Assembly: GCA_022702705.1 (NCBI GenBank)
Contig: CM040424.1
Span: forward strand, 143,163,165 to 143,227,164
DNA length: 64,000 nt
Origin: Papilionanthe hookeriana x Papilionanthe teres
Lineage: Eukaryota; Streptophyta; Magnoliopsida; Asparagales; Orchidaceae
Reading direction: 5' to 3'
Positions 32,645 to 43,925 of this stretch are shown here, piece by piece. The position numbers were made by a program, and so were the translations under genes. Under the pieces are notes generated by a model that was given only the letters and a program-made list of their open reading frames with translations, searched no databases and was not told the DNA's origin. Numbering within the stretch: the stretch's first letter is position 1; every line of letters begins with the position of its first letter.

Positions 32645-33826
32645 TTAATCAAGATGACTCAACATTAAAACCTCTTTGAAATCAGGTTGAAACTCATCAA
32701 AGTAAGGCATTAATCGATGCCCATTAACTTTGAAAATGTTTCCAGTATTAGGATCTTTAACATCAACAACTCCAGAAGAATGAACTTTTACAACTGTAAA
32801 AGGTCCTAACCATCTAGACTTGAGCTTTCCAGGAAATAATTTCAATTTTGCATTGTATAATAAAACTTTTTGTCAATTTTCCAAGTTCTTTTTCAATATC
32901 TTCCAATCATGCCATAATTTCCTTTTCTCTTTATAGATCCTATCATTGTGATAAGATGCATTTCTAATCTCTTCCAATTCATTTAATTGCATAAATCTTT
33001 TTTCGCCAGCATTCCTCAAATTAAAATTTAACTCTTTTATCACGCAATATGCTTTATGCTCTAATTTAACTGGTAAATGACAAGTCTTACCAAATACTAG
33101 TCTATAAGAAGTCATTCCAATAAGGAGTTTTAAAAGCAGTTCTATAAGCCCAAAAAGTAGTATCTAATCGAGTAGACCAATCTAATTTATGATTATCCAC
33201 AATTTTCTCCAAAATTCTTTTAATTTCACGATTAGACACTTCTGCTAAACCACTAGTCTGGGGATGATAAGCAGTAGAGATTCTACGAATAATATTATAT
33301 TTCTCAATTAATCTCTTAATTTGATTATTCCGGAAATGGGATCCACCATCAGTTATGATAACTCTCGACATTCCATACCATGTAAATATATTTTCTTTAA
33401 AAATTTTGAAACACTCCGAGCATCACATCTTGGTAAAACAACAGCTTCAATCCATTTCGAGACATAATCAACAACAACCAATATATATCGATTTCCAAAT
33501 GAAGGAGTAAATGGTCCCATAAAATCTAATCCCCATACATCAAAAATTTCAACTTCCAAATTATAATTTAGAGGCATTTCATTTCTTCTAGAGATATTAC
33601 CTACTCTCTGGCATCGATCACATGATTTAATATATTTATAAACATCTCTAAAAAGAGTAGGCTAATAAAATCCAGATTGTAAAATTTTAAAAGCAGTTTT
33701 ATCAACACCAGAATGACCTCCAAATTCAGAATCATGACATCGTTGAATAATCAAATTTGTTTCTTCATGTGGCACACATTTCCTAATAATTAGATACTTA
33801 CACTATTTATATAGATAGGGCTCGTC
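32645..33826 (-). pseudogene. Integrase of element D, few lesions
   Basis: Part of the Athila polyprotein. The N-terminal zinc region is readable with stops between 33826 and 33600 (CHDSEFGGHSG and CDRCQR, the HHCC pattern). The catalytic core follows: VWGLDFMGPF (first Asp), ITDGGSHF (second Asp), YHPQTSGLAEVSNREIK (Glu). The C-terminal part has LVFGKTCHLPVKLEHKAYC and WLGPFTVVKVHSSGVVDV, and ends VNGHRLMPYFDEF...LSHLD with the stop at 32645. Frameshifts are near 33365, 33110 and 32870. Copy C lacks this region. Confidence 0.88.
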
Positions 33827-35767
33827 CTAAAAATAGAATTTTGCATCATATTTAAACTTCTTTTGTTGTTGCCTTGTTAAATCAGGTGGTACAATATCAC
33901 TTACAATATAATTCACAATATCAACATACCAAGGAAAATTATTTCTCATATTACTATAGAATTGCTCATTAGGGAAGAGTTCAGTAATTTCTTTTTCAAA
34001 TTCAGAAAATTTATCATAGTCTATTCTGGATAAATGATCAGCTATTTGATTATCAGCTCCCTTCCTATCAACTATCATAAAATCAAACTCTTGCAGAAGA
34101 ATTATCCATCTAATAAGTCTAGGTTTCACATCCTTCTTTTGCATTAAATATTTGATAGCCAAATGGTCTGTATGCACAATACTTTTAGCTCTAATTAAAA
34201 AAGGTCTAATTTTTTTAAAAGCAAACACTATAGCTAATAATTCTCTTTCAGTTGTGGTATAATTAATTTGAGCCTCATTAAGAGTTTTACTAGCATAGTA
34301 AATGACTTTGAAAACTTTATCATGCCTTTGCCCCAATGCTACTCCGATTGCATAATCACTAGCATCACACATAAGTTCAAATTGTTTCTCCCAATCGGGT
34401 GAAACAATTATAGGTGCACTGATTAATTTTTCTTTTAATAATTCAAAAGCTCTTAAGCATTCATCATTAAAATCAAACTTTCTATAATTTTCTAAAAGTT
34501 GGCATAAAGGTTCGGTAATTTTAAAAAAATCTTTAATATATCGCCTGTAAAATCCAGTGTGTCCTAAGAAACTTCTCACCTCTCTCACAATAGTGGGTGG
34601 CGACAATCTCTCAATCACTCTAATTTTAGCAGGGTCGACCTCCATACCATGTTGAGATATTTTATGCCCAAGCACAATTCCTCCTGCAACCATAAATTGA
34701 CATTTCTCCCAATTCAGAACTAGATTTGTTTTATCACGAAGCTCCAAAAGTTTTGCTAAGTTTTCCAGGCAAGTTTCAAATGAAGTCCCGAATATAGATA
34801 AATCATCCATAAAAACTTCTATTCCATTATCTATCATACTACTGAAGATAGACATCATACATCTTTGAAATGTTGCAGGTACATTACACAGTCCGGAAGG
34901 CATTCTTCGAAAAGCAAAGGTTCCATAAGGGCTAGTAAATGTTGTCTTTTCTTGATCCTCAAGAGCAATAAATATTTGATGGTAACCAGTATATCCATCT
35001 AGAAAACAGTAGTACTTGTGTCCAACAAGTCTATCTAACAATTGATTGAGAAAAGGAAGAGGAAAGTGATCTTTTCTGGTGGTGGCATTTAATTTCCTAT
35101 AGTCAATACAAATTCGCCATCCATTAATTTGTCTTGTGGGTATAATTTCATTACATTCATTCACTTCAACAACCACTCCTCACTTTTTCGGTACATAATG
35201 TATGGGACTTACCCAAGCACTATCCGAAATAGGATAAATAATTCCAGTATCCAACCATTTTAAAATCTCTTTCTTAATTACTTCTTTCATTATAGGATTC
35301 AATCTTCTTTGAGGATCAACTCTCAGTTTATGTTTTTCATCTAATAAAATTTTGTGCATACAAATTGAAGGACTAACTCCTTTAATATATGCCAAAGTCC
35401 ATCCAAAAGCTTTCTTGTATCTTTTTAAAGTTTCCAACAACTTATGTTCTTGGTATTTGTTTAGCTCCGAAGATACAATAACAGGAAAAGTAGATGATTC
35501 TCCTAAAAATATATACTTTAAATGATTAGGGAGAATTTTCATATCAAGTTCAGGAGGTTTTATGATAGATGGAATTAAGCTTTTATCTCCACCTTCCATA
35601 GTGTCTAATATTTTGATTCTCTCCTGAACATACTCCAAATCTTCATTCTTCTCATTATCTGAATTTTCTTCATCTTCACTTTCTTCTTCAAACATATTTT
35701 TATATTCTTCTTCTTTTTCAAATATATTTTCAAAATGATCGTTTCTCAAGTAATCACAAACCTCCAT
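33827..35767 (-). pseudogene. Reverse transcriptase-RNase H of element D, one in-frame stop
   Basis: Two long open pieces in one frame (35767-35180 and 35176-33827) are separated by a single TGA where a Gly codon is expected after HYVPKK. RT blocks: KKAFGWTLAYIKGVSPS, GIIYPISDSAWVSPIHYVPK, RICIDYRKLN, CFLDGYTGYHQ, FRRMPSGLCN and EVFMDDLSIFG (catalytic). Then LNWEKCQFM, HGMEVDPAK and VRSFLGHTGFYRRYIKDF. RNase H: FELMCDASDYAIGVALGQ, YTTTERELLAIVFA and HTDHLAIKYL, then ADNQIADHLSRI. All catalytic acidic residues are present. The acidic segment at the start is the protease-RT linker. Confidence 0.92.
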
Positions 35768-36210
35768 TCTAAAAATTCATTAACTTTTTCCATTGAGGGA
35801 TACTTCATATATTTTAAAATATTAAAGGTCACCTCTTGATCATTAACTCTCATAGTTAATTCTCCTTTTTGAACATCAATTACCGCTCTTCTAGTAGCAA
35901 GGAATGGTCTTCCCAAAATGATTGGAATTTCATTATCTTCCTCCATATCAAGTACAATAAAATCCACGGGAAAGATAATTTTATCCACTTTCACTAACAC
36001 ATCTTCCACCACTCCTTTAGGATAAGTAATGGAACGATCAGCCAACTGAAGAGTCACAAATGTAGGAGAAATTTTTCTTATTCCAAACCTTTTGAAAGTT
36101 GATAAAGGCATAAGATTAATACTCGCTCCCAGATCACATAAAGCTTTTTCGAAAAATTTTCACCTATAGCACACAAAAAAGTGAAATTACCAGGGCCTTT
36201 AAGTTTTTCC
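35746..36210 (-). pseudogene. Aspartic protease of element D, frameshifted at its active site
   Basis: The open piece 36111-35746 holds the downstream half (FVTLQLADRSITYPKGVVED, PIILGRPFLATRR). The catalytic segment D-L-G-A-S-I-N-L-M-P lies just upstream, but in a different frame from the preceding gag, because of a deleted base in an A-rich run near 36150. That lesion separates gag from protease-pol. The motifs match 20551-21207 in C almost residue for residue. Confidence 0.85.
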
Positions 36211-37036
36211 GGAAGCTTCTTCTGAATTATTGCACTACACTCTCCGCTAAGTGCAACAGTTTTATGATCTGTAAACTTTCTTTTCTTTCTCAGAATATCT
36301 GTAAACTTAGCATAGTTAGGCATCTGTTCCAATGCTTCAACAAAAGGAATATTAATAGTTAATTTCTTAAGAGTCTCCAAAAATTTTCCAAATCTGTTAT
36401 CTCTGTTTTGTTTCTTTAATCTTTGAGGAAATGGAGGTGGTGGCTTTTCAACAATTATCTTCATTAGTTTAAGAGGATAATCCAAGTCTGGATAAATCTT
36501 GTTTGAACCTTTTTCAATTTCCACCTTCTCTTTTTCTATTTCAGCTTCTTTTTGCACTTTAGTTTCTAATTCTTTTCCACTCCTTAATTGAATAGACTTA
36601 AGTTGTTCCATGTTTTGATCTTTTGGATTAATCTCCATAATACTTGGAAGTGTTCCAGAAGGTCTATTATTAAGTGCAGAGAAAATATGTCATAATTGAT
36701 TTTCAATATTCTTCATAGCAACAACTTGAGCTTGTAATTGATTTCCCATATTCAGAATCATTTCTTCAGTAGACAACATCTTATCCTTAAATTGTGGGTT
36801 ACTATAGAATTCAGGGGGATAAGATGGTCTAAAATTAGAATTTCCTTGATTGTTCGAATTTCCAATTAGATTCATAGAATTGTTAGCCTAATGCGGGTTA
36901 ACATTAGCATTATTATTATTCCAATTGAAGTTTGGGTGATTCTTCCAACCAGGATTATAATAATTCAAATAAGGATTGTTAGGTCTATTAATAGCATTAA
37001 AGGTCTCATAAGGTGTTTGAGATTCTTTTATCTGTA
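36211..37036 (-). pseudogene. gag: Athila-type gag of element D, interrupted by element E
   Basis: Blocks in order: QTPYETFNAINRPNNPYLNY-type (overlapping the junction), WKNHPNFNWN, MNLIGNSNNQGNSNF, MLSTEEMILNMGNQLQAQ, KNIENQL, SGTLPS, QLRSGKELE, PPPPFPQRLKKQ, KLTINIPFVEALEQMPNYAK and LSGECSAIIQKKLP. Stops at about 36893 (TAG) and 36688 (TGA). At 37036 the sequence changes to the end of a Tat LTR. The gag N-terminus, leader and 5' LTR should lie beyond the right edge of the window, on the far side of element E. Confidence 0.85.
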
Positions 37037-40000
37037 TGTCGACATATTTTCTAGGTTGAGTGTCGTTTTTAGAAAAGGGGTCGCCTACAGAAGTTGTCGC
37101 CGAATTTTAGATTTTAAATTTAATTTAAACATATAAATAATTTGGAAAATAGTATTTGATTTTGAAAATAATTTTGAGTTTGAAAATTTTAAGATATGAA
37201 ATCAAACTGATCTTACATCCCGAATAGTTTATATAAACGAGCACCGCTCCACAAACGGTATATCTATCCCGGAGAATAGACACACTGCTTGATGATGGGG
37301 CTCGGTTAAATAAACTAGAATATTTGTGACATCCGTTTGGTCTGCAAACCAACCTTATAAGCCGACAGGTTCCCCTTCTTAATATAAAGAAATTAAGCAG
37401 GGTTTATATTACCTGGGTTCTTAAAATTCCCTATAAGGGCAAGCCCCTATAGTTAATTACATCTTAAATGATGGGAATCATTTAAGAAAACTCTCGATAA
37501 TGATCAGTGGTTTTACTCTCAAGAATTTCAAAGTTTAAGGTTTGAAAGTATTGAATTTTGGAATTTCAAAAGAGATTAGCTCAAATTTGGAACAGTTCAT
37601 CTTAAGAGTCCAATGGAAGAGAGGTAGGAGAAGTTGAGGATCCAAGAAGAATCTTGACAACTTCCCAAACTATCCTATTATTTGGATTAGATTTGGGAGT
37701 TTATTTAATGTTACAATCCTGCCAATTTTATTTAATTAGGACTTATATTTGTATGACATGATCATACAAACAGCCTGGAAGATATGAGGGTTTATGTCGT
37801 ACTAAACGACTACCTCGGAGTCCTAAGACCGGTTAGGGCTTAATTTACATGACATGATCGGGCAAATGCCTAACGAAGAGTTGAGGATTTATGTTGCACT
37901 AGGCAAACTACCTCGAAGTCCTATGGCTTGGTTATTTAATACTAAGAATAGTTTTGCTGAAGTAGATCCGAGTTTTGCTGATGAAAATGGCCGTGCTGCC
38001 CACCATGCTCCGAGCTCCTTGTTTTTGCAGAGGTTTAGTTTTAGAAGGTGAAAATTAGGAGATGAGAGAAGTGTTTTGGTTTAGAAATCTTAAAATCCAA
38101 ATATTTTTAATATTTTAATTAAAACAAATCTTAAAGTTGTTTAAACAGAACTGATTAAGATCCCACAGTTCCGTCATCCCGACACCGTTATTTTCATCGA
38201 ATTCACTTGGTCCAAATGAATTTGCTAAACTCAACTGAATGAGTTCTACACTTTCATTTAGACCATGGGAAATCCCGTTAGCAACACGTGGGTTACATCA
38301 TCCGAGGTATTCCCTATCATTCAACGATTGATTTTAATTTAGTTGCAATTGTAGTTTTGTTGTTCTGTTTGTGATTAAATTTTGAGTTTTTTTATATTTT
38401 GGAATGTTGTGGCGGTGAATTTTATCTTGTGGTGACTTTTAATTTATTTTTTGTTTCAGTTTTGTGGCTATCCTAAAGGTTTTAGTTTTCATGCAACAAC
38501 CTTGTTTAACATGCAAGAAAAAGTAAAGTGCAGTGCATGTAAGTAAATTGTAATAAAATAAAAGCGTACCTAGAGGGTCTTCCCGTCATCCCAAGCTGCA
38601 CTTAAAATACATATTAAGGCATTTAAATATTTATAACAAGTACCTAGGTAAAGCTAAGGGACAGGTTTTAGTTGTCTACCAAGATCCTAGTCCTATTGCT
38701 AGTCATCTCCTATGACGTCTAGGTTTTTGTATTTTGTTTATGGATGATTTTCTTTATCAAAGAACAATTAAATTAAATTGTTCTTCTAAAACATCCCGTC
38801 ATATTGAGGAAGTGCTTAGGTCGAGTCCTAAACATCTTTTCAATACTTCCGAGATTATTTTGAGTCCAAGTAAATTTAGTTGCACAGGTGAATTAATCAT
38901 CCAGGAGTTTAGTTAAGCTTTGTCTCTTACTCAGTGAACTTGGGTATTTGATTACTCGATGAATGAAGTGACATCTCACTTAATACTCTATTTAAGAGTT
39001 ATAATAATTAAAGCCTTTAAGGGCAAGTTGGTTTATTGAGAATTTTAATCATTCTTAATTTGAAGTTTGAATTAATGGTTTAAAGTGATTTAGTTTAATT
39101 ATGAGGTTTTAATTAAAAAATTTAAGTTTGGAATAGTGTTCAAATTATTTTTGGTTTAATTCTTTATAATTTAGGTGATCTTAATATTTTAAATTTGTTT
39201 TACTTTTATTATTGAATGATGTTAACTTAATTTAATTTAAATTTGATTTAATTTAATTTAATTTAATTTAATTTAAATATTTTTTTAATTTAGCTTAACT
39301 TAATTGTTAAAATGTTAATTTAATATAATTTTAGTTTTAAGTTTACTTAATTTAATTTAATTATTAAACTATTTAATATTTTGAACTTTTTTTTTAATTT
39401 AATGGTTATTTATTTTTTTAATTTTAAATTTACTTAGTTTGGATTATCATTTTAATCTTAATTAAAATTTAAATATTCCTGAAGTGATTTATTTAGGGAT
39501 TTTTTTTATTAAAGGATTAATATCCTCTCAAGTTATATCCTTATTTTTAATAATTCAAATTTTTATTATTCTTCCAAAAATTTAAATTGTTTAAATAATT
39601 AAAGTTTCATTTTTTATTAAAAGTGATTAATGGGTTCCTACCCTCTTAATTTCCCAAAGTTTTAATCATCCAATAAAGATAAAATAAAATATTTTACCCT
39701 CTATTTTAATTAAACCTAAAATTTTAATAAAGGGGTTTAAATTTTTTAATTATTAATATGCCCTTTTAAGCTTATTTATTTCATAACTCACTAAATTGAG
39801 TTCAAATGAACTTGAAATTTTTATGTCACTTTACTCACATTTCAATTAAGACATTAGAGGAGAAAATGTGATTTTTCTGAATTTAATTTATTTATATAAT
39901 TATTTTTAGTGAAAATTAAGGGATTTCAAGGAAAATTCAACAACATGACCAAAGTAAGGTTTCTGTCCTTAAGAAAATTATGAGATGTTCCTAATGACTA

Positions 40001-41890
40001 GAGGACCACTTGAACCAATTTTAGTGATTTTTTAAATTATATTTTATTTATTATAATTATTTTGAGCTTTAGAGTATTAGTTAATTATAAAATAAAATTA
40101 AAGTTGAAAAATAGATTTTATATTTTTCTTAAATCTCTCTAACCTCAAGGAGTTTAGAGAAATAAATTTTATAATTTTCTAATTTTTCTTTGATTTATTG
40201 GAATTAATTTAGTGAAAAGGTTTGAAAATACATTTTTTTAATATTAAAAATTGTTTTAAGCATTTGAAATTCTATATCTTTACTTTGAGACTTGGGAAAA
40301 ATATTTGATTTTTTCCTAAGTGATTAGGAGTCAAAATATGACATTTTTATGATTTTTATTATTTTTTAATTATTTAAAATATTAAAATATGATTAAAAAT
40401 AAAACATTTTAGAAAATTCTAATTTTAATTGTTATAGACTTCTCTGATATCAGAGAGCACACTAAACCAATTTGGTAAATTTTTGAAAAGTATTTTTGGA
40501 GTATGAATTTTTAAAGTTTAATTTTGGTTATGTGATTTAATTAATTCATTTAGTGGGGCTAACCATTTCCAATTGATATCAAATTTTTATATAAGGTTTC
40601 TCTAATCCTAAAGTTTAGTAGAGAATTATTTTCAAGTTATTTTGATGTGTGGTTAATCTTAATTAATTAAAATTCCATTTTAAGGTTTTTGCCAAATTAG
40701 AGTTTGTCTGATTGAAATAAATCATGAGATAATTTTCTAATGTTTCTCTAGTCAAAGGGAACATACTCTATTTTTTCTAGAATTTTCTAAGTAACATGGT
40801 AATTTTTATAATTATTCTAGGAAAACAGAAGCATAATATTGAAAAAAAGATATCTCATCATAGAAATCGTTCCTGAATTTGGAAAAATTAGGAAAGATCA
40901 ACCATTATGCATAGAATAACATATACAAATTTCAAGTTATGGTGAAGCTCCTACCTGCATGAAGAATTAAAATATTGAAAACACTATTTAATTAATCAAA
41001 AATAAAATATGCATTAAATAAAAACAAAATTACTTTCAAATTATTCTCCTTATTTTCATGAGCAAGAGGGTATTTTTATTTTATTGTTTGGAGTTTTCTA
41101 GGCAAAGTTATGATTTTTTGAAGTTCTGTGTCAAAAATAAATCCAAAAATCCATTTCCCGCTCAATCTGCGTGTCGCTCTCCTATTGGCCAGCGTGGTTC
41201 TGTATGGCACCTGTTCATGGATGAAGATCCGTCTGACTGCATCAGGGTCGTCCGTCAGATGCACGCCTGATCGGACGGCTGCTGCTCCTCTCTCCTAGTG
41301 CTATTAACCCAAAACCGTCCACGTTCAAACCTTGATATCTCACTCATTTCTCAACGAAATTGAATGATTTTTTTTTAAAATGATCATCTAATCGAGTAGA
41401 ACACATCTATATGGTGATGATATACTTAAAGCATGTAAATATTTACAAAAAATTAAAACATTCTCTGTTGGAGAAGAAACAATTTGATTCCTTCATCCAA
41501 GAGGTGAGGCCTCAATTGGAAATGGTTTGATTGAGCTTAGGAATGCTTGGAAAAGCTTTTGGAATAATTTGGTAGGGTCTCCCAAAGGTAAATCTTGCAT
41601 CTCCTCCTCTTAGCCATGGAGGTGGGGTTTAAATAAGGAAGGTTATGGTGGAGCTTTGGGTGGCCATGGGGGTTGATTAGTGGGTTCAAAAAATGTTTTT
41701 AGGTGGAGGGGAGGTCAGAGTTTGATTTTGGTGCAATCAATTTGGGATTGCCATGTGTAAAGTCAAGGATTTAAATGGCATGGGTGTAAGGAGCATTTTT
41801 GGTCCAATTTGGGTCAATTCATGGTTTTGGCTTGGTTCATTCACCAAGGCTTGGTTTGGGCTGATGTGAGATCATTTGGGTCAGCCTCAC
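37037..41890 (-). repeat. 3' LTR of element E (second subfamily, U3 start missing)
   Basis: On the minus strand it ends TATGTCGACA at 37037, next to Athila gag. It is alignable with the B and S LTRs over much of its length (for example gtttatataaacgagcaccgc-type blocks) but is clearly more diverged. It matches 59704-64000. At 41890 the homology stops at a point equivalent to about 6480 of the B LTR and jumps into Tat 3' UTR (tggtgttgacc), so roughly 2 kb of U3 and the PPT are missing. The TATA-like tttaaata lies near 41629-41636. No gene inside. Confidence 0.8.
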
Positions 41891-42329
41891 ATGTGTGGTG
41901 TTGACCGAAGAGATCAACAAAGCCAACACATACGTCTATGTGACACACTTAGAACGGAGTAGAAACAAACTTTTGCTGGGGAGTATCGAGTATCTCTCCA
42001 AGACTGGAGATTCTTGAACTCTCACTGGGAAAAGAGAAGGAGCTGAATTCCATATCATAAGATCTGGGGAAAATTCGATTTGGATTTCATTTTATTTTCT
42101 ATTCTGAGTTCTTTATTGTGTGAGTTTAGATTTCAATTTTTTCTGAGTTTCAATTTCGATTGAGGTTTAATTTAAAATCAATTCAAGGAAATCTGGATTT
42201 GAAATAAGAATTAGAACCTAGGTTCCAACCTTGGGACTGCAAAGAGAACTGGAATTTAGGTACCAGCCTCAGAGTGAGAATCAGAGTTTAAATATCAATT
42301 GAAAAGGATGAGAATTAGAATTTAGGTAC
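41891..42329 (-). other. 3' UTR of element E, proximal to the LTR
   Basis: Matches 8508-8765 of element B (gagatcaac, tctccaagactgga, ttcaatttcgat-type blocks). From about 42190 it grades into degenerate units of the following minisatellite. Non-coding. Confidence 0.65.
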
Positions 42330-43048
42330 TGATCTCGAAAGTTTAAAGAGAACTGGAATCGGGTTCCAGCCTCGAAGGTTTAAAGAGAACTGGAATCTGG
42401 TTCCAGTCTCTAAGGTTTAATGAGAAATGGAAACTGGTTCCACTCTCGAAGATTTAAGGAGAAACGGAAACTTGTTCCAATCTCGAAGATTTAATAAGAA
42501 ATGGAAACTGGTTCAAATCTCGAGGATTTAACGAGAAATGGAAACATGTTCCAATCTCGAAGATTTAACGAGAAATGGAAACTTGTTCCAATCTCGAAGA
42601 TTTAACGAGAAATGGAAACTGGTTCTAATCTCGAAGATTTAATGAGAAATGGAAACTGGTTCCAATCTCGAGGATTTAATGAGAAATGAAAACTGGTTCC
42701 AATATCGAAGATTTAATGAGAAATGGAAACTGGTTCGACTCTCAAAGATTTAATGAGAAATGGAAACTGGTTCCAATCTTGAAGATTTAATGAGAAATGG
42801 AAACTGGTTTCAATCTCGAGGATTTAATGAGAAATGGAAACTGGATTCAACCTCGAGGATTTAACAAGAAATGGAAACTGGTTTCAATCTCGAAGATTTA
42901 ATGAGAAATGGAAACCGATTCCACTCTCGAAGATTTAATGAGAAATGGAAACTGGTTCCAATCTCGAAGATTTAATGAGAAATGGAAACTGGTTCCACTC
43001 TCGAAGATTTAATGAGAAATGGAAACTGGTTCCACTCTCGAAGATTTA
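42330..43048. repeat. 37-bp minisatellite, about 19 units, in the 3' UTR of element E
   Basis: The repeating unit is close to gatttaatgagaaatggaa followed by actggttccaatctcgaa. Unit length stays at about 37 bp. Left units are more diverged (agagaactggaat). The array is expected for Tat/Ogre 3' UTRs, which often carry tandem repeats. The short open frame over its right end is a by-product. Confidence 0.9.
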
Positions 43049-43268
43049 TCTGTATGAAGAGGGACCCAATCTCATGCCATCAGAACCAAATCGAACAAAG
43101 TTCATGGCTCCATGTCAATAGAACTAGTCGATCCTCTAACATGCAGAGAAAAGATTTAAAAAGAACTGGTAAGTATACCAAGTTGAAAAGACTCGACCTG
43201 GTGACAAGTCGAGGAAAAGATTTGAATTTCAGAAGAGTTTCAAACAAATTTTGTTTTGAAGAGTAATT

Positions 43269-43338
43269 GAAGGATTCAGATCAAAATATTCAGATTGAAG
43301 GATTCCGATCGAAGGATTCAGATCGAAGGATTCAGATT
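43269..43338. repeat. 14-bp tandem repeat, 5 units
   Basis: Five units of gaaggattcagatc with one to four changes each. A second, independent small array in the same 3' UTR. Confidence 0.85.
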
Positions 43339-43839
43339 GAGATATAAATTCATTTCGTTCGTTTTGGTGATTCAATTTCAAAAATATTTGGAGTTCGTGT
43401 CAGTTTAGCATTCATTTTAACATTTAGATTTTTAAAAGAGTTCTTGTTTATTTTCATTTTCCCTTTGTTCTTTGCTCGAAGTTCTTTTAATTAGAACCAA
43501 CCGCTCGTTCGACATTTCCAGTAAAAACAAGGAAAGGATCGAAAGTATGTACTAAGAACAAGAACAATAGAAAAAAAAATGTTTATTAATGAAGAGCTTT
43601 TATTCGTTTATTTTAAATTTAAATAGGAGTAGGAAAGGATGAAGAAAGATCAAGAGTGAGACTTGATTTAAAAGGAAGGATAAAGACTTTATTATCATGA
43701 TTTCACATATTTTCTTTTTAACATTTTTTTTAACGATGTTCTTTATCATCCATTTTTTTTTATATTTTTGGGTTCGGACCCAGTCATAAGTAATTACTGT
43801 GCCCGTGCTTCTAGGAATAAGGATTCATCCTTCGAAACA
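43339..43839 (-). other. 3' UTR of element E, pol-proximal
   Basis: Non-coding sequence just downstream of the integrase stop (minus strand), with A/T runs near 43680-43760. No feature recognised. Confidence 0.5.
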
Positions 43840-43925
43840 TCAGGTTGCGTAATACTTCATTAGATATCGTCCAGTAATTGGAAGCATAGGTCGTTCTCCA
43901 CGACAATTTACAAGCTGGTAGGAAC
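43840..43925 (-). pseudogene. C-terminal end of the E integrase, separated by solo LTR S
   Basis: Starting at the ggaac duplication (43925-43921), the integrase frame interrupted at 51245 resumes with YQLVNCRGERPMLP and ends NAEHLKRYY-like with LMKYYAT and TGA at 43842-43840. Frame and family ending both fit. This shows that 43926-51244 is an insertion. Confidence 0.85.
43921..43925. repeat. Target-site duplication of S, left copy
   Basis: ggaac directly before TGTTGACC; identical to 51245-51249. Confidence 0.9.

Larger units (their letters stand above)
28207..37036 (-). mobile_element. Athila-like retrotransposon D (pol-bearing, two env-position ORFs)
   Basis: Minus-strand order: gag (interrupted at 37036 by the LTR of element E), protease, RT, RNase H, integrase, conserved hairpin, GGCGCC hairpins, intact ORF D1, spacer with GGCGCC hairpins, second ORF D2 and 3' UTR. 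Its LTRs are not seen: the 3' end meets copy C head-on at about 28.1-28.3 kb, and the 5' end should lie beyond 64000. The coding region has only a handful of lesions. Confidence 0.85.

Noticed and set aside
42330..43048. CRISPR-like array
   Set aside because: Units are contiguous 37-bp tandem repeats without unique spacers, in a plant retrotransposon 3' UTR.
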